From positions 15,436,501 to 15,500,500 of the forward strand of contig NC_088320.1 of the NCBI RefSeq assembly GCF_910592395.1: 64,000 bases of DNA. The letters run 5' to 3'. Positions 42,618 through 53,911 of this stretch are shown here, piece after piece. Source of the stretch: Lineus longissimus (Eukaryota; Nemertea; Pilidiophora; Heteronemertea; Lineidae). The notes below the pieces were generated by a model. That model ran no database searches, was not told the DNA's origin, and was given only the letters and a program-made list of their open reading frames with translations. Numbering within the stretch: the first letter of the stretch is position 1; each line of letters begins with the position of its first letter. The position numbers were made by a program, and so were the translations under genes.

Positions 42618-45246
42618 CTAATAGCCAAAAGGCAATGTAAAGAAATCGTCTGTCAGGTAACGCTTGTCGTATACTAAGCCGTACTTTTTCACCTCCCGAA
42701 CTGTGGTAATTTTGAAATCCTTACGTCGCCGAATTTTGTAAGGATTTTCGACCGAAAGGGTGTCGGAAAAATTCAGGTTTTGTACCAAGTCCCTCATGGT
42801 TTCGAAATTGATTTTTTGACTATTACCATAGTTCAGGGTGAACCCTCGGACTTTGCACACAGTCTCTTGACTCTCTTTGATGCGATACCCGTAGTTTTTT
42901 GGTCCCCCCTGAAACAAACTCTTCAAGGGATGCGCCGTTCAACTCATCCTTGAAATCCCCCAGATAGTCGCCTAGGGGTGGGTTGAAGTGTTTTTTGTTT
43001 GTTTTGTCGTACACGTATATAATACTATCAGTGTCAAAATATTATACTTGTTGATCAAGTTTTTCCAACTCCTCATACAATTACAGCCGCACATGTGCAG
43101 TTGTGTAAGCTGCGATAACACAATTTGTGTAACGACGCGCTTCTATGAATTCAGGCTTCTCACGGTATTTCAAAAGAACGAAATCTTCGTTCACTAATTG
43201 AGAATCTGTTACTTCAATGCTATCGTCGGTCAATTTATTGATATAAACCTCTGGACTATCTGTATATAATGTCTTTACAAAGTTATTTCGTTGCCCGAAT
43301 TTTCCCCACAACGCACATATCCCTGCCTTGTAGGTACTGCGCATGCCTGCGTTATATTTGATATTGTAACGGTCTAAAGTGATCCCCTCGTGCGACGCGT
43401 AATCATCGATGTACTTCTTTTTGTCTTCTTCGGTCTCAGACCAATCGGGCCAACCGCTAGCTTCTTCTTTTCTGCTTTAGAAAAGTATTAATGAAACTCA
43501 TAAATAGACCGCCCTCTTTCTTCTCAAGATCATATTGGGTTGTTTGCTCGAAATCCCAAATTTCGTATGTTCGCACCAGACGATAGCCCTTTTCGACCGC
43601 TTTTCTGACTTCAAATATAACGTCAAATATAACGTAATATGTCCCTATCAGAGTGCACTCATCGTCTGAGTGGTCACACGTTTTAGACGACGTCTCTGCA
43701 CACTTCGCACAAAGAGAAAACTTCAACTTGTTACCCGTCCTCTGGGGTAAAACAGGAAAATACAATTGCTTTGGCGGTAATACTTTACATTTGATAAGAC
43801 CTTCGCACTTCAGTGGGTCGTCAACCTTTTGCAGATTTTCACCCCGGTACACCACCGGGTGCCCTAGAGGATAATGTTTATATTTATTGACATACGGATA
43901 AAGCGATGTAAAGTCGACATATTTGATGCTTTCGTTTTCATTGCATTTGTGATACAGTTTCACAGCGTTCGTTCTTCCCCCGAAAAAGGCTTCTCGGGGG
44001 AGTTCAGAGGCTCGGAGATGTTCAGATCTTTGGCAAATGCTGCCAGTTCGGGATCTGCCTTAATTTCCGCTCTGAACTCGCACTCCCGCTTGGAAATGAC
44101 AGTGTATCCGCGGTCTCTTAAGAAAGTACGCCGAAACGCAGTGCTTTCGCGCAGTTCACCCATAGTTGAACCTGTACGTTGATTCATGGTGTATCCTTTT
44201 GGAAAGCAGACTTCGCAACCATGAAAGTAACACACGTCGAAAGAATAGACAACGTTATTCCGCTCATCCCACCCATCTACTTTGGAATTCGCAATCGCCT
44301 TTTCGCCCCCGTTTTGCGCATGTTGTGTAAAGAGATTTGGGTTTTTTCGCATCAACCATTCCAACCACTTGACACCTATAGCAGACTGTTTGTCGCATGT
44401 ATAGCCGTATGGAGGTAGTACGCCAACGGTGTTGGGCTCCATAAAGTTTTGACGGTACACTCGCCTGCATGCTGAAGCCACGGTTGCACTTTTCTCAAAG
44501 GGATTAACCTTTAGAATGCTTTCAAAAGCCAGAGCGAATAAGACACAACAGCGACGGAGAATCGTAACGTCACTTTTACAGTATGCAAGAAGCTCCTCGA
44601 ACATGTTGTACTCTTTTCCTTTTTGATTTTCGTACCGCATCATAAATTCCTTTCTAACGTCAACAGACATGCTCTCAGGGGCAAAGTACTTCATGTCGGG
44701 TATCTCCCCGACATAATTTAGATTTTCTGCTGTAAAGTGATGGTGAAACCAGCCCTTTCGACACTCTTTCAGGTTAAACGTTTTCGGAAATGCACTCAGC
44801 GGCATTGTCAAATAACTCAATGAATCCAGAAATTTTATGCCGCACGCTTCGAATGAAAGATACTTCTGTCCCACCTGTATTACGTTTGTGGGCTTAATAC
44901 CAACACGGTGAAGATACTGGATGATGAAGAAAGCATCGTAACCCCTGTTGTCGTGAGCGATTGCCACTCGCCCCATATTTTCGCCGTTGAATAACCATTC
45001 ACAAAATTCCGTTACGGTATCCTCCCCCTTGAAGACGCATTCATCACGTCTGTCCCCGCACACAATACAGCTCAAGTCATCATCATTTTCAGCGCTTTGT
45101 TCCCTCCCACAAAAAAGGCAGCAACGCTATGCAACACACAGATTGGGCACGTGCTCCTTTGAACCATCAGCCAGTATTTTCTCCTGTGTTGACTCAAAAT
45201 CGTGCAAACTTCGTGCAAACTTCATAAATTCCCTTAGAATTCCCTT
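42618..45246 (-). pseudogene. Polinton protein-primed type B DNA polymerase, broken (copy L)
   Basis: Minus strand. The 43992-45246 part (unique spacer) encodes the 3'-5' exonuclease region: ExoI HDFESTQ, a TAG just after PNLCVA, a Cys-rich insert (CLFCGRE, CIVCGDR), the ExoII-like AHDNRGYDAFF and ExoIII YCKSDVTIL. A frameshift in a C run near 43995 separates it from the palm: motif A VDFTSLYPYVN, a B-like NAGMRSTYKAGICALWGKF and motif C FDTDS (43010-43050 region), each in separate frames. The C-terminus ends at 42618. The N-terminus upstream of ExoI is cut off by the palindrome junction. PolB of this family replicates Polinton/adintovirus genomes from a terminal protein. This copy is clearly dead. 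Confidence 0.9.
43992..45246. other. Asymmetric spacer at the centre of the palindrome
   Basis: 1,255 bp present once in the window and not part of the arms. It encodes only the PolB exonuclease region on the minus strand. Both borders carry the tract CCCCCGAAAAAGGCT or its reverse complement, a short inverted homology that probably primed the fold-back event. Confidence 0.9.
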
Positions 45247-45247
45247 A

Positions 45248-46605
45248 GCCTTTTTCGGGGGAAGAACGAACGCTGTGAAACTGTATCACGAATGCAATGA
45301 AAACGAAAGCATCAAATATGTCGACTTTACATCGCTTTATCCGTATGTCAATAAATATAAACATTATCCTCTAGGGCACCCGGTGGTGTACTGGGGTGAA
45401 AATCTGCAAAAGGTTGACGACCCACTGAAGTGCGAAGGTCTTATCAAATGTAAAGTATTACCGCCAAAGCAATTGTATTTTCCTGTTTTACCCCAGAGGA
45501 CGGATAACAAGTTGAAGTTTTCTCTTTTTGCGAAGTGTGCGGAGACGTCGTCTAAAACGTGTGACCATTCAGACGATGAGTGCACTCTGATAGGGACATG
45601 GGTTATATTTGAAGTCAGAAAAGTGGTCGAAAAGGGCTATCGTCTGGTGCGAACATACGAAATTTGGGATTTCGAGCAAACAACCCAATATGATCTTGAG
45701 AAGAAAGAGGGCGGTCTATTTATGAGTTTCATTAATACTTTTCTAAAGCAGAAAAGAAGAAGCTAGCATTTGGCCCGATTGGTGTGAGACCGAAGAAGAC
45801 AAAAAGAAGTACATCGATGATTACGTGCCGCACGAGGGGATCACTTTAGACCGTTACAATATCAAATATAACGCAGGCATGCGCAGTACCTACAAGGCAG
45901 GGATATGTGCGTTGTGGGGAAAATTCGGGCAACGAAATAACTTTGTGAAGACATTATATACAGATAGTCCAGAGGTTTATATCAATAAATTGACCGACGA
46001 TAGCATTGAAGTAACAGATTCTCAATTAGTGAACGAAGAATTCGTTCTTTTGAAATACCGTGAGAAGCCTGAATTCATAGAAGCGTGTCCTTACACAAAT
46101 TGTGTTATCGCAGCTTACACAACTGCACATGTGCGGCTGTAATTGTATGAGGAGTTGGAAAAACTTGATCAACAAGTATAATATTTTGACACTGATAGTA
46201 TTATATACGTGTACGACAAAACAAACAAAAAACACTTCAACCCACCCCTAGGCGACTATCTGGGGGATTTCAAGGATGAGTTGAACGGCGCATCCCTTGA
46301 AGAGTTTGTTTCAGGGGGGACCAAAAAACTATGGGTATCGCATCAAAGAGAGTCAAGAGACTGTGTGCAAAGTCCGAGGGTTCACCCTGAACTATGGTAA
46401 TAGTCAAAAAATCAATTTCGAAACCATGAGGGACTTGGTACAAAACCTGAATTTTTCCGACACCCTTTCGGTCGAAAATCCTTACAAAATTCGGCGACGT
46501 AAGGATTTCAAAATTACCACAGTTCGGGAGGTGAAAAAGTACGGCTTAGTATACGACAAGCGTTACCTGACAGACGATTTCTTTACATTGCCTTTTGGCT
46601 ATTAG
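45248..46605 (+). pseudogene. Polinton PolB, palm half only (copy R)
   Basis: Begins abruptly at the palindrome junction with AFFGGRTNAV and motif A (VDFTSLYPYVN), then the B-like NAGMRSTYKAG segment and motif C FDTDSIIYVYD near 46185-46215, ending at 46605 (TLPFGY). A stop after the first segment (45764), a frame change at 45770-45825, a TAA just before motif C and a frame change near 46350 disable it. It has no exonuclease region, because that lies only in the spacer on the other strand. It was never a complete gene in this position. Confidence 0.9.
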
Positions 46606-46640
46606 CTATTATGACGTCTCTCTCTCACGTGTATTATTTC

Positions 46641-47669
46641 GGTGTATTCCTGTTTCGCCTATTCCTGTTCCGCCTATTCCTGTTCCGCCTATTCCTGTTT
46701 CGCCTAATTCCTTATTCGCCTATTCCTGATTCGCCTACTTCCTGTTTCGCCTATTCCTGTTTCGCCTAATTCCTGTTTCGCCTATTCCTGTTTCGCCTAT
46801 TCAAAAGTATTGCTAACCTCCCCACAGACGTAGGAATATGAACCGTCCCTTACTATAGTGTTAAAGGCTATCATTAAGAATAAAGTCTGAGATAATGGAT
46901 TTAGCGACATGTCAATTATTTCAGTATTATTCGGAATAACTTTGGAAAATTATACATAGCTTACATTGGCTTATGTTTTAGCTTATTTTAAAAGGCAAGA
47001 AATAAAATTGTAAGAAAGTTTTACCCTTTCATTAGATTTGAGAAAGGTTTCTCAGACCTGCATTTTATATTGTGGATTCTCTTTCTTTTGTCTTAGTCAG
47101 TAACTGGCTACGTAATAGAAAGAATACCTATAGCTACATTGTTTTTTACTATGACATGGGTTTTACAGCTGATTTTGATCAAATAATTATGAGAATGTAC
47201 AGTATTTTGTATTTTTATCAAAAACTCATGAATTCCTGTTTTATAAAATAAGCGACTGCTTTACTCTACTTAATCTATTAGTTTTTACTGTGTGTCAGTA
47301 TAGTCATATGGTCAAATAAGTCCCGGACTGTCCCCGCTTTCAAGGTGACTCTTTCAAAACGGTCATGGCATGGTTTGTTAATAAAGTTGATGGCATTTGA
47401 TTAGTCAAATTGTCATCACATCGTTAACATCATCCAATTGTTCCCTCACATTTTTCCCATAAAATGGACATGCATCCCTAAGGTTCCCCCTGGGAGAGTC
47501 GATTTATTGTAGGGGTACTGGAAAGTAGGCGAAACAGGAAGTAGGCGAAACAGGTATAGGCGAAACAGGAAATAGGCCAAACAGGAAATAGGCCAAACAG
47601 GAATAGGCGGAACAGGTATAGGCGAAAAAGGAATAGGCGAAACAGGAATAGGCGAAACAGGCATAAACC
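46641..47669. mobile_element. Foldback-type transposon (family 2), copy R
   Basis: 1,029 bp, with the reversed duplication ATTATTTC at 46633-46640 and 47670-47677. Same inverted ends and 15-bp arrays as copy L. Confidence 0.9.
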
Positions 47670-47677
47670 ATTATTTC

Positions 47678-48115
47678 ACCAGAGTGAAGTTTACGCGCTC
47701 CTTGAGCGCTATTATCATCATTGTACATCTGATATTATTATTTTATAAACATCATTGAACTGTATCGTGCTTACATATATGTCATTTTATAAGGGATGTT
47801 ATTGTAAAAATTATTGCCAGTGTCATTTCTTAGTCAACATGAAACATCGTTATCATCTCCATCATCATCATCATCATCATCAGCACTGCAGACAACTCCA
47901 TCCATGCCAGAGATATCAGTTTTTTCTATTATGGTTTCTGCGCCAGAAAACAGGTATAATACCTTGATAGCACTATTACAGACTGTATCATCATCATTAT
48001 CACCAACATCCACGGTACAATAGATCATTATCTGTTTTTGCTCTAGACAGTTACACTATAACCTATAACAGTATTTTTTTGTTGAATCCCTCATTATATT
48101 AGTCGAGATCTCAGC
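47678..48115. other. Intergenic Polinton DNA with CAT/ATC repeat
   Basis: Mirror of 41107-41544. Contains the CATCATCATCATCATCATC tract near 47862-47882. No credible gene. Confidence 0.5.
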
Positions 48116-48719
48116 ATGCATATTTCAAGTGGAGACCTTCTCTTGAAACATCCATTCACATGTCTAGTAGCAGGGCCTACCATGTGCGGGAAGTCTTTCT
48201 TTGTACAACGATTGATATCCAATGCTGCCTCTACTATTGACCCTCCACCTGATAGCATTGTTTGGTGCTTTGGAGGCGTATGGCAGGAGGCGTTTGCAGC
48301 GTTTCCAAATGTGGAGTTCGTCTCTGGTCAGAATATTTCTGAAAATACATCTGTAGATGAGCGAACATTGCTCATTATCGACGATTTAACGTGTGAAACA
48401 GATGAAAAAGTTACAAAGATCTTCACCAAGGATTGTCATCATTTGAACCGGAGAGCCATCTTTATCGTACAGAACTTTTTTTTTCATGGGAGACAGCAGC
48501 GCACCATATTATGTGGTGTTATTCAAAAATCCAAGAGACGTGTCTCAGATCACACATTTGGCAAAGCAAATTGCTCCTGGTAATACCAAAGCCCTTCCCG
48601 AAGCTTTTGCCGATGCGACGCGTCAACCCTTTGGATATCTATTCTTGGATTTTAGCATCAGTTATTCGATATGGCAAAATATCACATTAAACATTACGTG
48701 CGCCAACTCAAAGCACTGA
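48116..48719 (+). pseudogene. Polinton packaging ATPase, frameshifted (copy R)
   Basis: Starts at ATG 48116 with Walker A AGPTMCGKSFF and Walker B LLIIDDL. Relative to copies L and 3, about 14 bp are missing near 48508, which shifts the frame after RQQRTI. The C-terminal part is still readable in another frame to 48719 and, unlike copies L and 3, lacks their shared TAA. Confidence 0.88.
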
Positions 48720-48998
48720 AATCTGCTCAGGCTAAGAAAAGACGCCAGATTCTTCAAACAGCCGACAAAGGGCCTCTTAATGCGGTGGGGGAGTCTGCGA
48801 GCAACTGTTTAAAAGGCAACGTACCCCTTTAATAGAAATCAATTTAAATGTCTGAAGAAACACAAGCACTCCCTCCGTAAATTAGCGTGCAAGAAGACAT
48901 CGTTAAAGGAACGAAAACGGATCATTCAAAAGGGTGGTTTTCTTGGAGCACTGCTAGGCCCCGTGATTAGAGCCATTGGAAGTATTTTTGGTGGTTGA
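48671..48998 (+). pseudogene. Polinton pX-like protein, frameshifted (copy R)
   Basis: ATG at 48671, overlapping the end of the ATPase region. The same one-base insertion as copy L (near 48829) breaks it. The hydrophobic Gly-rich C-terminus (GGFLGALLGPVIRAI) is encoded up to 48998. Confidence 0.7.
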
Positions 48999-49012
48999 TA
49001 AATAGCCGCATA

Positions 49013-49792
49013 ATGAGTCAGATGCGCAAAATGGCGTTAATACCTCATGAGATGGTAGATAAATATCTGTATCAGCAACGCCACAAAGAGGATACCAAAC
49101 CCCAGGCATACAACGCAATGGGTATTGATCAAGAAATGCAAAAAATACTGTCCTCAACAACTATGAGTGAGTATGACAAGGCCACAGCATACTCGCAGTT
49201 GCTTCGCAAGTACTTGGGAACAATACATTCCCCATCACTAGATTTAAACGCTGGAACAATAGGGCAAGCCCAAAATGCTGTTACAACGACTGCCCAAGCT
49301 GCGGATACAACTGCTGTAAACCAAATGGCTGCCCAGCCCTCCGTATTGCCTCCGCTTTCCCCCAAGGCGATATTGCAGCAAGTACCCGGGTACTCAAAAC
49401 CAAAGGCCAAAAAATTAGTACAGGCATTGCTGGACGACCCAAAATTTAGCTGGAACGAAAGCGGCGAAATTTCAATTAACGGAGACGTCATTAAAGGAAG
49501 CGATATCAAGTCGGTCATACAAAACGCCTCTTCAAACGCAAAACATTCTAGCCCTCCTGTCGGCGTTGATTCGGTCCTATCTTATCTCGATGGTAAGGGT
49601 GAAATATCCAGTAACATGATTACGAACAGGGAATGGAAGAAAAAACTCAAACTCAATGATAGGGAGGGTATAGGGGTCAATAAAACGCCCAAGTCGAGGA
49701 GGAGAGACCCATTAGCTTCTTGGAACTCTCCGACGTTTCACAGACAGAGTTCTCCTGTATTCGACAGTCCTGATACCATCTTCTCCACATGA
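49013..49792 (+). CDS. Polinton conserved structural-type protein, 259 aa (copy R)
   Basis: Open from ATG 49013 to 49792 with only a few substitutions against copy L (for example Gly for Ala in SYLDGKG). Same N-terminus MSQMRKMALIPHE, Ala-rich linker and basic C-terminal part. It starts 15 bp after the pX stop and ends just before the integrase ATG at 49797, the tight packing expected of a viral gene block. Confidence 0.7.
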   Translation: MSQMRKMALIPHEMVDKYLYQQRHKEDTKPQAYNAMGIDQEMQKILSSTTMSEYDKATAYSQLLRKYLGTIHSPSLDLNAGTIGQAQNAVTTTAQAADTTAVNQMAAQPSVLPPLSPKAILQQVPGYSKPKAKKLVQALLDDPKFSWNESGEISINGDVIKGSDIKSVIQNASSNAKHSSPPVGVDSVLSYLDGKGEISSNMITNREWKKKLKLNDREGIGVNKTPKSRRRDPLASWNSPTFHRQSSPVFDSPDTIFST

Positions 49793-49796
49793 AAAT

Positions 49797-50910
49797 ATGA
49801 CGACAAAAATGAAAGCTGGGAAGCGTGGTAGTGACAAAGCAGCCAGGCTATTGAAAAAGATCTATTACACACCTGGTATTTCCGGTAGTTTTGGAGGTGT
49901 AAATACCTTAAAGAGGGTGGTCGGTAGTAAGATATCGACCTCTGACATCAAGAAATGGTTAAGAAGTCAAGCCACATACACGCTCCACATGCCGATCCGT
50001 CGCCATTTCAAACGAAGGCGTATTGTTGTCGCCGACATCGCCGAACAGTGGGAAGCGGATCTCGTTGATTTGTGTAGAATAGTCAAATATAATAAACCTC
50101 ATAAATATTTGCTCACAGTGATCGATACTCTTTCGAAATTCGCGTAGGTGGTCCCTTTAAGAACTAAAACAGGGGCAGAACAGGTGGATTCATTCTCTAA
50201 AATATTTGCCACATCCAAGCGAAAACCAAAAAATTTAAGAACCGATAAGGGGGGGTGAGTTTCTGGGCAAGAAATTTCAAGCCTTTCTAAAAAAAGAAAA
50301 TATCAATTTTTTTACTTCGAATAATGAGGTTAAAGCAGCTATAATCGAGCGTTTCAACATAACTTTCAAATAACACATGTTTTGTGCCTTTACATGGCAG
50401 AACACTCTGTCATACCTGTCAATTCTTCAGAAACTTGTACATTCATACAACAACATGTGGCATAGGAGCATCAAGAGGAAACCCAGCGAGGTGAACGAGG
50501 GTAATGCAGATGACGTTTGGCACGTACTGTACTCAAAAGAAAACCTATCAACAAAAAACGTCAAATTCAAATTTGAAATTGGCGATAAGGTAAGGATTGG
50601 CAAGACAAAAATGCTATTCGAAAAATCTTATTTACCCAACTGGTCAACAGAAATCTTCACTATAAAAAGACGCGTTAAAAGTCATCCAACCCTGTACGGC
50701 GTCCATGACGCGCAAGGTGAAAACATCTTAGGCACTTTCTACGAAAAAGAGCTGCAGAAAGTAGATGTGTCGCCAGAAAAGACCTATAAATTCGAGAGAA
50801 TACTTGCAGAACGCGGCAGGGGTAGAACAAAAGAATATTTAGTTAAATGGGATGGATATCCAGCAAAGTTCAACAGTTGGGTGCGCAAGGCAGACGTTCA
50901 ACATCTATGA
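49797..50910 (+). pseudogene. Polinton integrase with chromodomain, broken (copy R)
   Basis: The N-terminal part to 50147 ends in the same in-frame TAG as copy L, directly after the first catalytic region (EADLVDL...VIDTLSKFA). A run of seven G near 50249 shifts the frame within the second catalytic region. The T run is intact here, unlike copy L. From 50377 to 50910 a 177-codon frame carries the C-terminal region and an unbroken chromodomain (KFERILAERG...EYLVKWDGYPAKFNSW). Stops in the core make it inactive. Confidence 0.9.
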
Positions 50911-51268
50911 TTTATTCTACACTGTCACAGACACGTTTGATATTTGAGTAAACAAAGCATGATTGCAGAAATGTCACGCGGATCTGAAAACAAGGAAGGC
51001 GACGGCAACGATTCAATCACTTCACAACAGAAGAATTGGAAACTTTTTGGTCACAATGTCCCTAAACCCGAGATAATTTCTTTGCCCAGATCATAATTAT
51101 TTACATAGTGATCGTTACTGCTCTCATTGATATAGCTATTGCCAACGGTGAAAGTACTGTGTGGATCTCTCTCTCCTGTGCAGCTGTTTAGGTTACTTGT
51201 TACCAAATCCATCAATACCCGAGAACACGCGTGCATTAACCAAGAAACGTTTTCCCAATTAAGGCAAA

Positions 51269-51616
51269 ATGACTACTTTTAATGACCATTTTTATGTTTC
51301 TTTACCCTGCAATAGCTCCTTGAAATACTTTCCCGACAATACAATAGGTCATTACACAAAGCAGCTCAGCGCAGCCATCAGACTTGGCTCTGCTGAAAAT
51401 TGGGTGGTCGGCCTTGCTGAGATAAAATATCCACGCACTTGGAGCAATGTCAACGAAACCAATAACACTTTTCACATTTACATCCCAACCAGCGATGACC
51501 CCGACCCAAAAACGGGTAAAATCCCTGAAGCTTGGAAGACATGCACAATACCTACTGGTCACTATACCGGACGCCTCTTTTGTCACACTTCTGCACGCAT
51601 TCATTTGGAAACGTGA
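51269..51616 (+). CDS. Polinton conserved 115-aa protein (copy R, intact frame)
   Basis: ATG at 51269, 115 codons. N-terminus HFYVSLPCNSSLKYFPDN, then VVGLAEIKYPRTWSNV and HIYIPTSDDPDP. I recognise this pattern (FYVxLPSNSS...EVGLxEIxYPxTW) as a protein family commonly next to Polinton integrases in invertebrates, but cannot assign a function. In those relatives the protein is longer, so this one is probably truncated at its C-terminus by unrelated DNA after about residue 110. It is the only one of three copies without the 17-bp deletion. Confidence 0.6.
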   Translation: MTTFNDHFYVSLPCNSSLKYFPDNTIGHYTKQLSAAIRLGSAENWVVGLAEIKYPRTWSNVNETNNTFHIYIPTSDDPDPKTGKIPEAWKTCTIPTGHYTGRLFCHTSARIHLET

Positions 51617-52173
51617 TGCAAAAATAGCAATACAACAATTTTATTCAAGTGTTTTATAATACAGCATTAGAAAGATGCGGAATGAATACAATGTTTTCTC
51701 TTGACATCTTGACAGCCGGACATCAACATGAGTAGAGACAATTTCTATGGACGCTTGTCTATGCCCTGGTGATGGAAAATACCACACATTTCTATGGATC
51801 GCACGCATCGGCGATGTTTCGGAACGTGCCGGTGTAAAAGTAGAAAGTGTCCCCCTCCCCCTGGAAAAATAAGACCCTGGAAGTCAAGGACACTGTAGAG
51901 CCCAGTCTTTAATTTAGTTTCAAAATCTTAGGATAGGAGGCAGCTCTGGTTTGGACCTTTTAAATTTGCCTCCCTTTTGACATTTTTGATTGGTTATGGT
52001 TCTGTGGACCTCTAGATAGCCCCTTACATTTTATGTGGGCCTCTTTTGGACTTGAAGATGGTGGAGGAGGTTTAGAAAGGATGTTGTTCCCTTTCTTTTC
52101 CAATTTCTTCTTGGAAGTTTTGGATTTTAAGGATTTGTAATCTGTGGGATTTATAGTGAACCAGTGGAACCAG
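51617..52173. other. Outer end of the right arm and junction
   Basis: Mirror of 37056-37607 with no gene. At 52161-52180 the arm end CCAGTGGA is followed by a repeat of AACCAGTGG and then by GGAACGATGATG of unit 2. This is a short templated filler at the breakpoint. Confidence 0.8.
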
Positions 52174-52259
52174 TGGAACGATGATGACATTCTTAACGCC
52201 AATGAGGATTTCTTCTTTCCGACTTGTATTAACGAAAAGGTCAACTGGTTCCATAACAT
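51960..52259 (-). other. Open frame created across the rearrangement junction
   Basis: A 99-codon minus-strand frame starts with the leader of the decayed gene 3 exon (MLWNQLTFSLIQVGKKKSSL) and crosses the 52168-52174 junction in frame into the palindrome arm. There it reads a Lys/Pro/Ser-rich segment (KSKTSKKKLEKKGNN, PPPPSSSPKEA). Whether it is expressed is unknown; it is recorded as a product of the breakpoint rather than a gene. Confidence 0.4.
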
Positions 52260-53911
52260 TGCAGTTATTTTACCATGGAATTGAAGGAAGCTTTAAACGA
52301 GGGCGATCATGAGCACTTCATAACTATTTAGTTTCACCAGAGTTGGTCATATCGCGCACTGTCCATCGCTTGATTCAACCCGCCCATTGTCCGAGAGCTG
52401 ATACCCCATTGTAATCATGGTAATGGTCGACCATCTGTTCAGGGATTAGGCTCACGGGTCAATAGGCCAAATCATGGGAGGAGATGAATTGTTCTAAGGG
52501 GCCTGTACACGTTATGTTGTCAATCGAGGTCTTGCTTCTGACTTCTCCTTCGTCAGGATTAAGTACATCGTTATGATACCAATAAAGTCCCGGATAAAGA
52601 TTACGAAACAATCCCAACTTGCTCCGGGCGGCAACGTTGCGACCCGTTGCGACCCTTGATCCCCCAACGACCTTGCCCTGCCCGCAACATTGCGGCACGG
52701 GTATTCTTCGCCTCTGCTCTTCGTCACCCGGGCCGCAAAGTTGCAGCACGGGTCAACCTCCTCGACTAACGAAGGCATATATGAATGATTATACTGAGTA
52801 GTTATCTTAATCAGTCAAACACGTATCGAACACTCTATAGCACTCTGGGAGTGTGACATAGTGTCACTAATAACAGGGGCGGGGTGACCATAAGTAGGCC
52901 TGATGTATAAATGGTGACATTAAGTGATAATGTATATTACATGTAATATCAGATGTGAAAACATATAAAACATACTAGGGCTTCCCTATTTTGTGAAGCC
53001 CTGGTATCGTTTACCGTTTTTTAGAATCCGACTTGTCCGGGAAAAGTCCGACAATGTCAGACGTTTGTCGGACAAAAATCAGGCAAAGTTAGAAAAACCG
53101 TTAAAAGGTCGGCAAACTCCTCCTACTACACAGGGTGAACCAGAATTATTTTCCCTCACACAATGGATACACAATGGAATTCTACTGTCCCAAGGCAAAT
53201 AATTCTGGGCCACCCTGTAGTGTATCAAGCTCACGGTATATCAGAAGGTTCAGCAGAAACAGCTTTGACTCATAATATCAGAGGAACTACTTTCTGATTT
53301 CACAGGTAGCAGCCCTACTGGACAGTGAGACCACACTTTCATTTCGTGGATTTTCGCTGATTGGTCGATTAGTGGTGCAGAGACTTCCAGTAAAGAACAT
53401 TGAATGTTAACCTGACCAGACCAAGCAACATCGCGATCGACTCGGTTACATCAGAGCTCTGGGATGATTTGAATCGATTTGCGTTTAGCCTTTACTTCAC
53501 ATTCGGACATATTTTGAACAACTAGTCAAGGTCATATTTGCAAGTAGACAATGTGGAATCCGAGAAATAACAAATCCAAAATCCAAATAAGAGACTGTTC
53601 AATGATTAAAATATCAACCGGGTTATATGATGAGGCCACATCTTGGTGTTGATATAACTTTCACAAGTGACATAAGATAAGCGCTGGACAACCAGTAAAA
53701 GTGATTTATTGGCATTTTATGGTCTCAAACATAGTATAAAATGCCGACGTAACGCCAGGAACGAACACGAGTCGAGTATTTGCTTTTACAGGTCGGGTCA
53801 AAATGTCACTGAGTGTTGTGCTGTAGATCTAGGAGCTATTTGGTACACAAGAGAGAATTATATTTTGTTGTGCGATGATTCACTGACCAAACGTACACCC
53901 GACATAGTTTG
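52260..53911. other. Non-coding spacer (unit 2)
   Basis: Copy of 22498-24322 without the family B MITE; contains the small mariner-like MITE at about 53126-53222. No gene supported. Confidence 0.5.

Larger units (their letters stand above)
37056..43991. repeat. Left arm of a 6.9-kb inverted repeat
   Basis: 6,936 bp that reappears as reverse complement at 45247-52168. Contains Polinton genes, all on the minus strand. Divergence is low, consisting of scattered substitutions and indels. The spacer between arms is 43992-45246. Confidence 0.97.
45247..52168. repeat. Right arm of the 6.9-kb inverted repeat
   Basis: 6,922 bp, reverse complement of 37056-43991. Polinton genes are on the plus strand and point away from the centre. 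It ends at CCAGTGGA, followed by a five-base filler and then unit 2. Confidence 0.97.

Noticed and set aside
37056-52168. Reading the whole palindrome as the terminal inverted repeats of one giant Polinton
   Set aside because: Polinton terminal repeats are usually up to about 1 kb and do not contain the gene set. Here the arms hold most genes, extend past the Polinton into flanking DNA, and PolB is cut at the centre.
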